This document shows positions 1-8,415 of a DNA stretch of 64,000 nt, piece by piece (positions within the stretch are counted from its first letter, which is position 1; each line of letters starts with the position of its first letter). The position numbers and the translations under genes were made by a program. Location of the stretch: positions 1 through 64,000 of the forward strand of contig NZ_JAAEAH010000013.1 of assembly GCF_010998615.1 (NCBI RefSeq), written 5' to 3'. The DNA is from Myxococcus sp. CA023. GTDB lineage: Bacteria; Myxococcota; Myxococcia; Myxococcales; Myxococcaceae. Below the pieces are notes generated by a model. It worked only from the letters and a program-made list of their open reading frames with translations. It searched no databases and had not been told where the DNA came from.

Positions 1-242
1 ACGTTGTGGGGCAGGGCCACCCGCGTGCGCCGCTGCCAGCCGCGCCGCAGCCACTGCACGTTGTCCAGTACGACGAAGGTCCCCGCGCGGGCCAGCTGCT
101 CGTGGAAGTCCACCCACGGCAGGTAGTGCGGCTGCTCGGCGACGACGACTCCAGGGATGCCCGGCACGCGCGGAGGATAGCGTCCTGGCGCCACCCGGTG
201 ACCACCCGTTTGCCCTCCGGCCGGAATGTTTCCACCGGACAT
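1..242 (-). CDS. WbqC-like family protein, partial (C-terminus beyond left edge)
   Basis: Reading the minus strand from the ATG at 242 gives an open frame to the window edge. After a Gly/Pro-rich leader of about 28 residues it reads VVVAEQPHYLPWVDFHEQLA, then a stretch containing VVLDNVQWLRRGWQRR. The QPxYxPW start and the DNVQ..RGWxxR block are typical of WbqC/WbmP-like proteins, found near polysaccharide and sugar-modification genes; their biochemical role is not firmly established. Only about 80 codons are present. A GTG at 167 is an alternative start that would skip the low-complexity leader. The gene is divergent from the sensor kinase to the right. Confidence 0.7.
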   Translation of the reverse strand, partial: MSGGNIPAGGQTGGHRVAPGRYPPRVPGIPGVVVAEQPHYLPWVDFHEQLARAGTFVVLDNVQWLRRGWQRRTRVALPHN

Positions 243-352
243 GGGGTGCGCCTGACCCCCGCCAGTCAGGACGCCCCCGGCTGGAAATGCCGTGCTACAG
301 AATCATAGTATTTTTCACCCCGTGTGTTTGGGGCCCCGGAGCAGGCGACTGG

Positions 353-2425
353 ATGAAGTTCCTGTGTCTCACCACCGATGACCGGCACCCCGTGGCGGAG
401 GAGCTGCGGCGCCAGGGCCAGGCCGTGTTCACCACAGCCGACCTGGTGGAAGCCGGCGCGGCGCTGGGGCACGGGCCCGTGGACGTGCTGGTGGTGGACG
501 CGGCGGACCTGGTGGAGGACGCGCTCTGGCTGGACGCGCTGCGGACGCAGGCCCGTCCCGAGGAGCCGTTGGTGCTGGGGTTGGCGCGGGACGGCACCGA
601 CGCGGCGCTCGAGCCGCTGCTGGCCGCGGGCGTGGACGAGTTCCTGGTGGAGCCCTTCACCCCGGTGCAGGTGCGCTCACGGCGGTTGTTGCTGGAGCGG
701 CGGGTTGCGGCGCGGCGCCAGCGGCGGACGTCCGAGGCGGAGGCGCGGGGCGAGGTGGCGCGGCTGGCCTCCATCATCCAGATGCAGTCGGACGTGGCGA
801 TGGCGGGCTACGGGCTCGACGAGCTGATGCGGCTGCTGTGCGAGCGCTCGCGGGTGCTGTGCGGCGCGGACGGCGCGGCGGTGGCGCTGCTGGGGGCGGA
901 CACCGAGGAGGAGGTGACCTACCTGGTGGCCACCGGCAGCCTGGCGCCCTTCATCGGCTTCCAGCTGAAGGTGGAGGGCAGCCTCACGGGCGCCAGCCTG
1001 TTGCGGGGCGAGGTGATGCGCACGGATGACTCGGAGGCGGACGTCCGGGTCAACGTGATGGCGCTGCGCCACGTGGGCGCGCGGTCGATGATTTGCGTGC
1101 CGCTGTGGCGCGAGGGCCGCCCGGTGGGCGTGCTCAACGTCACCAGCCGGCGGCCGAACACGTTCGAGGACCGGGACGTGCGCACGCTGGAGCTGATGGC
1201 GGGCCTGCTCGGCGCGGCCATGGGCAACGCGGCCGAGGCCCAGGCGCGTCAGGAATTGATGGTGCAGAACACGCTGGCGATGGGCGCGCTGGAGGAGTCG
1301 CAGGAGCTGTTCGCGTCCTTCATGGACAACATCCCCGCGGTGGCCTTCATGAAGGACGAGCGGGGCCGCCGCATCTGGGTGAACGCGCGCTACAGCCGGT
1401 TCTTCGGCTACCCGGTGGGCGCGGACATGTCCAACGTGTCCGACATGGAGTTGATGCCCGCGGCCTCCGCCGAACAGTCGCGCCGGGATGACGACGCGGT
1501 GTTGACATCCGGCAAGCAGAGCATCACCGAGACGATGATTCCCGCGCGCGACGGCACCGAGCGCCACTGGCTCACCTACCGCTTCATCGTGCGGGAGCGC
1601 TCGGGGCGGCGGCTGCTGGCGGGCGTAGCGGTGGACGTCACCGACCGCAAGGCCATGCAGGCGCAGCTCGTGGTGTCGGACCGGCTGGCGGCGGTGGGCA
1701 CGCTGGCGGCGGGCGTGGCACACGAAATCAACAACCCGCTGGCCTTCGTCCTCTCCAACCTGTCGTTCCTCGCGGGCGAACTGCACGCCCTGGCGCCGGA
1801 GTTGCCGTCGGGCCGCATGGCGGAGCTGGAGGAGGTGCTGCGCGAGGCCACCGACGGCGCGCACCGCGTGCGGCAGATCGTCCGGGACTTGAGGACCTTC
1901 TCCCGGGGCGACGACGAGGTGGCCACCGCCGTCAACGTGCAGGCGGTGCTCGAGTCGGCCATCACCCTGGCGCGCAGCGAGCTGAAGCTGCGCGCGCAGC
2001 TGGTCCGCGACTACCGCGAGGTGCCGCTGGTGGAGGGCAACGAGGGCCGCTTCGGACAGGTATTCCTCAACCTGCTCATCAACGCCGCGCAGGCCATTCC
2101 GATGGGCCGGTCGGAGCAGCACGAGGTCCGGCTGAGCCTGCGGAGCGCCGGGGACCGCGTCATCATCGAGGTGCGCGACACGGGCGTGGGCATGCCTCCG
2201 GAGGTGCGCGCCCGCATCTTCGACCCCTTCTTCACCACCAAACCGGTGGGCGAGGGCACGGGGCTGGGCCTGTCCATCTGCCACGGCATCGTCACCGGCT
2301 TCGGTGGAGACATCTCGGTGGAGAGCGAGGAGGGACGGGGCAGCACCTTCCGCGTCTCCCTGCCTGTGGCGCAGCGCGCGAAGGATCCGGTGGAGCCGCC
2401 GCTGCGCATGCCCCTGGTGGGCTGA
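353..2425 (+). CDS. Sensor histidine kinase with receiver-like, GAF and PAS domains
   Basis: A soluble histidine kinase of about 690 residues. In order: an N-terminal response-regulator-like domain (about 1-120, with VDVLVVDAADL), a GAF domain (about 135-300), a PAS domain (about 310-430), then HisKA with the H-box GVAHEINNPLAF and HATPase_c with the N-box NLLINAAQAI, DTGVGMPPEV and GEGTGLGLS. No membrane segment is visible, so it should sense a cytoplasmic signal through GAF/PAS and autophosphorylate on the H-box His. No partner response regulator is adjacent, as is common for orphan kinases in myxobacteria. I chose the ATG at 353 (MKFLCLTTDD); the frame stays open upstream to 287, but that extension is Cys/Phe-rich and unlike a receiver start. 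Confidence 0.88.
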   Translation: MKFLCLTTDDRHPVAEELRRQGQAVFTTADLVEAGAALGHGPVDVLVVDAADLVEDALWLDALRTQARPEEPLVLGLARDGTDAALEPLLAAGVDEFLVEPFTPVQVRSRRLLLERRVAARRQRRTSEAEARGEVARLASIIQMQSDVAMAGYGLDELMRLLCERSRVLCGADGAAVALLGADTEEEVTYLVATGSLAPFIGFQLKVEGSLTGASLLRGEVMRTDDSEADVRVNVMALRHVGARSMICVPLWREGRPVGVLNVTSRRPNTFEDRDVRTLELMAGLLGAAMGNAAEAQARQELMVQNTLAMGALEESQELFASFMDNIPAVAFMKDERGRRIWVNARYSRFFGYPVGADMSNVSDMELMPAASAEQSRRDDDAVLTSGKQSITETMIPARDGTERHWLTYRFIVRERSGRRLLAGVAVDVTDRKAMQAQLVVSDRLAAVGTLAAGVAHEINNPLAFVLSNLSFLAGELHALAPELPSGRMAELEEVLREATDGAHRVRQIVRDLRTFSRGDDEVATAVNVQAVLESAITLARSELKLRAQLVRDYREVPLVEGNEGRFGQVFLNLLINAAQAIPMGRSEQHEVRLSLRSAGDRVIIEVRDTGVGMPPEVRARIFDPFFTTKPVGEGTGLGLSICHGIVTGFGGDISVESEEGRGSTFRVSLPVAQRAKDPVEPPLRMPLVG

Positions 2426-2427
2426 GG

Positions 2428-3210
2428 TCAGCGGCGGAACATGGGCGGGAAGACGCGGGGGGCCTTCTTCTTGCGCAGGCAGCGCACGGCCGCGTCCATG
2501 TAGCAGGCGGAGAAGGCGCGGCGGCGCAAGCCGGGGCGCCCGCGTCCGGAGCGGTGCCAGAGGTGGTTGTGGACCAGGATGGCCTCGCCAGCGCGCACCG
2601 GCAGGGACAGGACGCGGGATTCAGCGTCGGCCGCCGCCACCGCGTCCGGAGGAATCACCCCGCCCAGGGGCGTCACCAGGCCGCCGCGGTGGCTGCCCGG
2701 GATGACTTCCAGACAGCCGCCGTCCTCGGGGGCGTCATCCAGCGCGGTCCAGATCTGCAGCTCCGGTTCGTGGGTGAGCCCCCACAGCCGGCCGCCATCC
2801 TGGTGCCATGGCAGGTTGCTGCCGCCGGCCTGCCCCTTGTGGAAGAGGATGGCGCGGTAGAGGACGATGTCGCCGGGGATGAGCGCCCGGGCGATGCGTT
2901 CGAACAGCGGGTTCTCCATCCACGCCAGGAAGCGCGGGTCCTTCTCCAGCTTCTCCAGCTTACGGTAGTCCAGGGAGGGGCCCTGCCAGCCCAGTCCCAG
3001 GGGGGCGTCCTCGTAGCGGCCGGTGGTGGCGTCCGGCTGGAAGAAGAGGCCCGGGTGGACGACCCGGCCCAGCATCAGGTCGTCGGCTCGCTCGCGGAGC
3101 GCGTCCAGGCCCTCGTCACCCAGCACACGGCCCAGCTTCGCGTAGCCGTGCTCGGCGTAGTGGGCCAGGGCAGGGCGGATATCGAACCGTTCCACGTCGA
3201 CGCAAAGCAT
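2428..3210 (-). CDS. Phytanoyl-CoA dioxygenase (PhyH) family protein
   Basis: A 260-residue Fe(II)/2-oxoglutarate oxygenase of the PhyH type. The iron-binding HxD appears in the segment LPWHQDGGRLWG, with the second His and the 2OG-binding Arg plausibly in HNHLWHRSGRGRPG near the C-terminus; EVIPGSHRGG is a PhyH hallmark. The substrate cannot be told from sequence; the family hydroxylates lipids, small metabolites and natural products. The start is the ATG at 3210 (MLCVDVERFD), preceded by a GAGGGGG ribosome site; the frame continues upstream with no family similarity. Tail-to-tail with the kinase gene (2-bp gap) and divergent from the alpha/beta hydrolase. Confidence 0.83.
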   Translation of the reverse strand: MLCVDVERFDIRPALAHYAEHGYAKLGRVLGDEGLDALRERADDLMLGRVVHPGLFFQPDATTGRYEDAPLGLGWQGPSLDYRKLEKLEKDPRFLAWMENPLFERIARALIPGDIVLYRAILFHKGQAGGSNLPWHQDGGRLWGLTHEPELQIWTALDDAPEDGGCLEVIPGSHRGGLVTPLGGVIPPDAVAAADAESRVLSLPVRAGEAILVHNHLWHRSGRGRPGLRRRAFSACYMDAAVRCLRKKKAPRVFPPMFRR

Positions 3211-3297
3211 GGCGCCCCCCTCATACCCCGGCACGCGCCCGTTAGGGCAGGTTGATGCTTGCGCCCCCGGCCCGGGCGCCTCATCGTGGGAGGTGGC

Positions 3298-4266
3298 ATG
3301 CCCTACCGTCGCACCACGCGCTTTGTGACTGCCCCGGATGGTACCCGGGTCGCCTGGCATACCCACTTCGGCAACCTCCGGGAGGCCACCGCCGACTCAG
3401 AGCTGGTGGCCCGCCCCACGGTGCTGCTGACGAACGGGATTGGCTCCTCGGAGAACTTCTGGCGCTACCTGGTGGGAAACCTGGAGCAGGACCACCGGGT
3501 GGTGCACTGGAACTACCGGGGCCACGGCAGCAGCGATGAATCCGTGGGGGACGGGTACCAGATTCGCGTGCACGTGGATGACCTGGAGCGCATCACCGAG
3601 GCGGTGATGGCCCGGGGGGATGGGCGGCCGCCGCACCATGTGGCGTTCTCCATGGGCGTGCGCGTTCTGCTGGACCTGTACCGGCGACGGCCGGACCTGG
3701 TTCCCTCCATGACGCTCATCGCCGGGGCGCCGGGGGCGTTTGGCTCGGGGGTGGACTCGGCGGGGGCCCGCGCGTTCCTGGCCGCCACCCGGGGCATGCT
3801 CAAGCTGGCCACGCCCACGCTGCCGCTGGCGGTGCCCGTGGCGCACGCGGTGATGGCCAGCCGCTTCGCCTATCCCCTGGCGCGGATGGTGGGGGCGCTC
3901 CGGGCCCGGGCGCCTCGGGCGGACATCGACGAGTTCATGCTCGCCCTGCGCCGGATGAGCCCCAGGGCCTACTGGTACACCCTCCGGGGCATGGTGGAGG
4001 GCCATGCCTGGGACGTGGCCAGGACGGTGCAGGTGCCCACGCTCATCGTCGCCGCCAGCAACGATTTGCTCGTTCCGCTGGGGGAGATGGAACGAATGCG
4101 TGACGCAATGCCGCACGCACATTGGATGCGGGTGGATGACGCAGGGCACGCCGGCCTGCTGGAGGCCGGGTCGGAGATCGCCGAGGCCGTGCGTGTCTTC
4201 CTCGTGGACCACGGCTTGGAGCCGCCCCATGAGGTCGGGGAGCACGCTCCGGTACCTCCGTCCTGA
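3298..4266 (+). CDS. Alpha/beta hydrolase
   Basis: A 322-residue alpha/beta-hydrolase. The oxyanion region is TNGIGSSENFWRYL, the nucleophile elbow is VAFSMGVRV (Ser in SxG), the acid is probably the Asp of SNDLLVPLGEM, and the His is in DDAGHAGLLE. It could be an esterase, lipase or haloperoxidase-like enzyme; the substrate is unknown. The start is the ATG at 3298 with GGGAGGT just upstream; the frame reads back to 3259 without a ribosome site. It shares an 87-bp divergent promoter region with the PhyH gene. Confidence 0.85.
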   Translation: MPYRRTTRFVTAPDGTRVAWHTHFGNLREATADSELVARPTVLLTNGIGSSENFWRYLVGNLEQDHRVVHWNYRGHGSSDESVGDGYQIRVHVDDLERITEAVMARGDGRPPHHVAFSMGVRVLLDLYRRRPDLVPSMTLIAGAPGAFGSGVDSAGARAFLAATRGMLKLATPTLPLAVPVAHAVMASRFAYPLARMVGALRARAPRADIDEFMLALRRMSPRAYWYTLRGMVEGHAWDVARTVQVPTLIVAASNDLLVPLGEMERMRDAMPHAHWMRVDDAGHAGLLEAGSEIAEAVRVFLVDHGLEPPHEVGEHAPVPPS

Positions 4267-4397
4267 GAGGGGAGGCCGGGAGGATCAGAACCCAGGCTTG
4301 AGTCCAGTGAAATCGGAAACTGCCGCCTGGATTGCGTCGTGGGTGACAGATATGGGATGCAGGGGGCTCTTCAAGTTTCAACGGAGACTCTTTACCC

Positions 4398-6137
4398 ATG
4401 CCCTGGTCCTTCCGGCAGATGCTGGCGCCGCTGTCCGCACTGCTCCTTTTCATGTCCGCATGTGGCGACGATCCTGAAGTCAGGCCCGTTTGCGGCAATG
4501 GCATCGTCGAGGCTGGCGAGACGTGCGACGACGGCAACCGAAACAACAACGACAGCTGTGACAACAGCTGCCGTCGTCCCACGCCGGATGCGGGCACCGA
4601 GGAGGATGCCGGCACCGAGGATGACGCCGGCACCGGTGAAGAGGATGGCGGCATCGTCGAGGACGACGCTGGCACCACCGAGGACGCGGGCACCGGTGAG
4701 GACGACGCTGGTACCACCGAGGACGCGGGCACCGGTGAGGACGACGCTGGCACCACCGAGGACGCGGGCACCGGTGAGGACGACGCTGGCACCACCGAGG
4801 ATGGTGGTTCGGGCGAGCCGGATTCCGGCACCGACGCGGGCACGGGCGAGGACGACGCCGGCACCGACGCGGGCACGGGCGAGGACGACGCCGGCACCGA
4901 CGTTGACGCCGGTACGGACGCGGGCACGGTCCAGGTCTCGCTGGACAGCTTCGGTCCGACGGGCACCTTCGCGCGCACCGGCACCACAGGGGCGACGTTC
5001 CCCGAGGCGCTGACGGTGCGCCTGCGTGAGGACGCTCCGGCGGAGGTCTGGGTCGAGGTTACTTCGTCCAGCGCCGTGCTGAACGTGCAGGGTGGGCTGG
5101 TGCGCATCGCCCCGGGTGAGCGCTCCGCCACGGTGCAGGTGACGGCGAACCTGGCCGCGGACCCGGAGACGGACAAGGCGACGCTGACGGCCACGCTGGG
5201 CAACGACACGCGTGCGGCCACGGTCCGGGTGCTGGCGGCGGATCAGGCCGCTGAGCTGGCCACGCTGTCGCCCGAGGTCATCTCGGTGGGCGCTGGCCAG
5301 ACGCAGGGCTTCACGGTGGAGCTGGACGTTCCCCCGGCGCAGGACACGGTCATCCAGCTCGCGCTGGAGCCCGCGTCGTTGGGCACGGTGCCGGCCACGG
5401 TGACGGTGCCGGCCAACAGCATGTCCGCCAAGTTCGACTTCACCGCGGGCAGCACGGGCGGCGAGGGTCAGCTGGTGGCCGCGCTGAACGGTCAGTCCAT
5501 CGCGGCGGCGGTGCAGGTGACCGCGGGCAGCAGCACGGGCCACGTCGTCATCAGCGAGTTCGCGCCCGCGGGCCCCGGTGGCGCCGGCGACGAGTTCATC
5601 GAACTCTACAACCCGACGTCGAGCGCGGTGGACATCTCTGGCTGGAAGCTCCAGTACAAGTCCGCCACGGGCACCACCGGCTACAACAGCAGCTTCGCGC
5701 TGCCCGCCGGCTCGGTCATCGCGCCGCGCAGCTACTTCCTGGTGGTGTCGTCGGGCTACGCGAGCTCGTCGGGCAACACCGTGACGGGTAACGCGAACTG
5801 GGGTGGCACCATCGCGATGGGCGGCTCCGCGGGCCATGTGCGCCTGGGCTACCCGGAGATGGCGCAGAACGACCCCATCACCTCGCCGCTGGTGGTGGAC
5901 ACGGTGGGTTACGGCAGCAACGCCAACCAGCCGGAGGGCACGCGCATCGCCGCCGTGCCGCCCGTCGCGGGCAGCTACGAGCGCAAGGCCTCGGCCGCGT
6001 CGACCGCGGAGACGATGGTTGTCGGCGGCGCGGACGAACTGCAGGGCAACGGTCACGACTCGAACGACAACTCGGCGGACTTCATCCTCCGTCCGACGCG
6101 TCAGCCGCAGAACGCGTCGAGCGCGGTGGAGCCGTAG
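4398..6137 (+). CDS. Repeat-rich lipoprotein with Myxococcus Cys-rich repeat and lamin-tail domain
   Basis: A 579-residue secreted lipoprotein. The signal peptide ends in the lipobox LFMSAC. Next comes one Cys-rich unit (CGNGIVEAGETCDDGN...DNSCRR), the DUF4215-like repeat common in myxobacterial surface proteins. Residues about 55-175 are an Asp/Gly/Thr/Glu-rich low-complexity stalk made partly of exact 13-residue repeats (DDAGTTEDAGTGE). Beta-sandwich-like segments follow (about 180-375), then a C-terminal lamin-tail (LTD) domain (HVVISEFAPAGPGGAGDEFIELYN...). It is probably displayed on the outer membrane; no catalytic motif is visible. A strong hairpin follows the stop. Confidence 0.85.
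   Translation: MPWSFRQMLAPLSALLLFMSACGDDPEVRPVCGNGIVEAGETCDDGNRNNNDSCDNSCRRPTPDAGTEEDAGTEDDAGTGEEDGGIVEDDAGTTEDAGTGEDDAGTTEDAGTGEDDAGTTEDAGTGEDDAGTTEDGGSGEPDSGTDAGTGEDDAGTDAGTGEDDAGTDVDAGTDAGTVQVSLDSFGPTGTFARTGTTGATFPEALTVRLREDAPAEVWVEVTSSSAVLNVQGGLVRIAPGERSATVQVTANLAADPETDKATLTATLGNDTRAATVRVLAADQAAELATLSPEVISVGAGQTQGFTVELDVPPAQDTVIQLALEPASLGTVPATVTVPANSMSAKFDFTAGSTGGEGQLVAALNGQSIAAAVQVTAGSSTGHVVISEFAPAGPGGAGDEFIELYNPTSSAVDISGWKLQYKSATGTTGYNSSFALPAGSVIAPRSYFLVVSSGYASSSGNTVTGNANWGGTIAMGGSAGHVRLGYPEMAQNDPITSPLVVDTVGYGSNANQPEGTRIAAVPPVAGSYERKASAASTAETMVVGGADELQGNGHDSNDNSADFILRPTRQPQNASSAVEP
4662..4817 (+). repeat. 39-bp in-frame tandem repeat in lipoprotein stalk
   Basis: Three near-identical 39-bp units begin at 4662, 4701 and 4740, with a degenerate fourth from 4779. 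Each encodes DDAGTTEDAGTGE. The copies differ by only one or two synonymous bases, so they look recently amplified. A related 27-bp-type pattern (GTDAGTGEDDA) continues to about 4930. Confidence 0.9.
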
Positions 6138-6151
6138 CAGGTCTCCTGTTC

Positions 6152-6181
6152 GCCCCTACCGCCTGTGTGTGCGGTAGGGGC
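6152..6181 (+). terminator. Perfect 11-bp hairpin after the lipoprotein gene
   Basis: GCCCCTACCGC pairs exactly with GCGGTAGGGGC across an 8-base loop, 15 bp after the lipoprotein stop. No U-tract follows, so it may be a terminator that does not need one, or an mRNA 3' stabiliser. Confidence 0.65.
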
Positions 6182-6218
6182 TGGTAATGCCGCACGGGGC
6201 GGGCCATAAGCCTTCCCC

Positions 6219-7001
6219 GTGCGAGTCGTTTCGTGGAACGTGAACGGACTTCGCTCGGTGCACCGCAAGGGCTTCCTGCCCTGGCTCGCGGGGTGCCGGG
6301 CGCAAGTCGTTGGTCTGCAGGAGGTCCGCGCGCGCGCCGACCAGCTTCCCGACGAGGTGCGCTCACCGTCCCGGTGGAAGACGCACTTCGTGGCGGCGGA
6401 GCGGCCGGGCTACAGCGGCGTCGGACTGTACAGTCGCCTGGAGCCCGATGAAGTCGTGACGGTGCTCGGCGTGGGGGAGCTGGACGTCGAAGGGCGCCTG
6501 CAGATTGCCCGCTTCGGCAAGCTCACCGTGGTGAACGGCTACTTTCCCAACGGCAACGGGAAGGACCGGGACCTGAGCCGCATTCCCTACAAGCTGACCT
6601 TCTACCGGCGCCTCTTCGAGCGGCTGGAGAAGCCCCTGCGCGATGGTGGCCGGGTGCTGGTGATGGGGGACTTCAACACAGCGCATCAAGACATCGACCT
6701 GGCGAGGCCCAAGGAGAACCGGGAGACGAGCGGCTTCCGGCCCGAGGAGCGCGAGGAGTTCGACCGGTGGATTCGTGCCGGCTGGGTGGACACCTTCCGC
6801 CACTTCAACAAGGGTGGGGGGAACTATTCGTGGTGGAGTCAGCGGGCCGGCGTTCGGGAGAAGAATATCGGCTGGAGAATCGACTATGTCCTGGCCTCGC
6901 CAGCGGCCATGGCCTACGTGCGCAAGGCTGGCATCCACCCGGACGTGCTCGGCTCGGACCACTGTCCGGTGAGCGTGGACCTGGACCCCGCGGTTCGCTG
7001 A
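6219..7001 (+). CDS. xth: Exodeoxyribonuclease III / AP endonuclease
   Basis: A 260-residue endonuclease/exonuclease/phosphatase-fold enzyme. It starts MRVVSWNVNGLRSV (the Asn metal ligand), then QEVRA (metal-binding Glu), NGYFPNG, LVMGDFNTAHQDIDLARPKEN (catalytic Asp/Asn), RAGWVDTFRHF, SWWSQRAGVREKNIGWRIDYVL and a terminal GSDHCPV with the catalytic Asp-His. All canonical ExoIII motifs are present and the length is typical. It should cleave at abasic sites in base-excision repair. The start is a GTG at 6219, fixed by the family N-terminus. The plsC-like gene follows within 20 bp, possibly cotranscribed. Confidence 0.92.
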   Translation: MRVVSWNVNGLRSVHRKGFLPWLAGCRAQVVGLQEVRARADQLPDEVRSPSRWKTHFVAAERPGYSGVGLYSRLEPDEVVTVLGVGELDVEGRLQIARFGKLTVVNGYFPNGNGKDRDLSRIPYKLTFYRRLFERLEKPLRDGGRVLVMGDFNTAHQDIDLARPKENRETSGFRPEEREEFDRWIRAGWVDTFRHFNKGGGNYSWWSQRAGVREKNIGWRIDYVLASPAAMAYVRKAGIHPDVLGSDHCPVSVDLDPAVR

Positions 7002-7019
7002 CGCTTGTTCGAGGCTCTC

Positions 7020-7802
7020 ATGAACGCACTGCTCTCCATCTGGACGTGGATCGAGATTGGCCTGGTGGCGCTGGTTGGCTTCTGTGTGCAGCTGTCGCTG
7101 GCCATCCTGACCTGGGCCTTCGACCACAAGCGCCACGTGACGGGGCGCTGCTTCCGGCTCATTGGCGTCACCGCGGCGAAGCTGACGCCGTTCTGGCGCT
7201 TCGGTGTGCACGGCCCGGTGCCGGACAAGCTCGCGCCAAACACGGTGGTCGTGAGCAACCACGAGTCCAACGCGGACCCGTTCCTCATCTCGCACCTGCC
7301 GTGGGAGATGAAGTGGCTGGGCAAGGCCAGCCTCTTCAAGATTCCCGTGGTGGGCTGGAGCATGTGGATGGCGGGGGACGTCCCCGTGCACCGCGGCGAC
7401 CGCGACTCGGCGACGGGCGCCATGGCGAAGTGCCGCCAGTGGCTGGCCAAGGGCATGCCGGTGATGATCTTCCCGGAAGGGACGCGCTCGAAGACGGATG
7501 ACCTGCTGCCCTTCAAGGACGGCGCGTTCCGGCTGGCCATCGAGGCGCAGGCGGATGTGCTGCCCCTGGCGGTGAGCGGGACGCGGCGGGCGCTGCCGAA
7601 GCACTCCTGGCGCTTCGCCACCTCGCGCGGTTTGGTGACGGTGGGCACGCCCATCTCCACCAAAGGGATGACGCTGGCGGACGTGGAGACGCTGAAGAAC
7701 CTGGCCCGCGATCAGATCCTGTCGCTGCGGGCTTCGCTGATGCCGCTGACGCGCACCGGCACCGAGCCGGCCGTGCCGCCGGGGCCGGCCAGCGCCGCGT
7801 GA
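7020..7802 (+). CDS. plsC: 1-acyl-sn-glycerol-3-phosphate acyltransferase (PlsC family)
   Basis: A 260-residue membrane-associated acyltransferase. A hydrophobic N-terminal segment (about 5-35) precedes the catalytic NHESNAD (NHx4D), with FPEGTRSK as the second phosphate-binding block. It transfers an acyl chain from acyl-ACP or acyl-CoA to lysophosphatidate in phospholipid synthesis. I prefer the ATG at 7020 because of the GAGG just upstream; an in-frame TTG at 7005 is the alternative. Its stop is 1 bp from that of the convergent bactofilin-like gene. Genomes often hold several PlsC paralogues, so this need not be the housekeeping copy. Confidence 0.88.
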   Translation: MNALLSIWTWIEIGLVALVGFCVQLSLAILTWAFDHKRHVTGRCFRLIGVTAAKLTPFWRFGVHGPVPDKLAPNTVVVSNHESNADPFLISHLPWEMKWLGKASLFKIPVVGWSMWMAGDVPVHRGDRDSATGAMAKCRQWLAKGMPVMIFPEGTRSKTDDLLPFKDGAFRLAIEAQADVLPLAVSGTRRALPKHSWRFATSRGLVTVGTPISTKGMTLADVETLKNLARDQILSLRASLMPLTRTGTEPAVPPGPASAA

Positions 7803-7803
7803 C

Positions 7804-8328
7804 TCAGACGTCCTTGTCGCTCTCATCGACGATGTGGCAGCCAGTCTCCTCGTCGAGCGCGTCTTCGATGAAGCCGCGCACGATGTCCCGGCCGCCAATC
7901 TCGAAGGACAGGCTGACCTTGTCGCCCTTCACCGCCTCGTCCTGATCCACCTTCAGCCGTCCCCCCAGGGCGATGGCGTTCCCCTCGACAGCGGCGCCCT
8001 TGTGGACGCGGACCTCCCCGCCCAGGGACACCACGTTGCCCGTCACCCGAGCCCCGGACTCAACGATGACGCGGCCCCGGATGGCGACGACGTCCTCCAC
8101 CACCGCGCCCTTGCGGACGATGACGTTGCCCTCCACGGCGACGCCGTCCTTCACCTTCTCACCGGCCTCAATGATCAGGTCCGTGCCCTGGACGGCGCGG
8201 CTTCCGTCCTTCGACTGCGTGGCGCACACCACCTTCCACTTCTGAGGCGGCTTCGCGTCGTCCTCGGCGAAGGAAGGGGTGGCGAAGGCGAGCCCGAGGG
8301 CCAAAGTGGCAATGGGGGACGAGCGCAT
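7804..8328 (-). CDS. Exported polymer-forming (bactofilin-like) repeat protein
   Basis: A 174-residue secreted protein: a Sec signal peptide (SSPIATLALGLAFATPSFA) and then short beta-helix-like repeats such as VKDGVAVEGNVIVRKGAVVEDVVAIRGRVIV, with a V/I at every second position and Gly turns as in polymer-forming domains. The tail is acidic with one Cys. Bactofilins are normally cytoplasmic, so the signal peptide places this one in the periplasm. The function is unknown. The start is the ATG at 8328, preceded by AGGAG; an upstream ATG at 8355 would put nine residues before the signal peptide. Confidence 0.75.
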   Translation of the reverse strand: MRSSPIATLALGLAFATPSFAEDDAKPPQKWKVVCATQSKDGSRAVQGTDLIIEAGEKVKDGVAVEGNVIVRKGAVVEDVVAIRGRVIVESGARVTGNVVSLGGEVRVHKGAAVEGNAIALGGRLKVDQDEAVKGDKVSLSFEIGGRDIVRGFIEDALDEETGCHIVDESDKDV

Positions 8329-8415
8329 GCGAGGCTCCTGTGAAAGCCGTGACACCGCTGGATACGCGCCCGCACGGAAACGATTGCGTGCCTACACCCG
8401 TCACCTGCCCGGCGT

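Noticed and set aside
6-308. 100-codon plus-strand frame at the left edge
   Set aside because: The minus strand there encodes a recognisable WbqC-like start.
4570-4930. CRISPR-like periodic repeat
   Set aside because: Units are contiguous without spacers and in frame within a lipoprotein gene.
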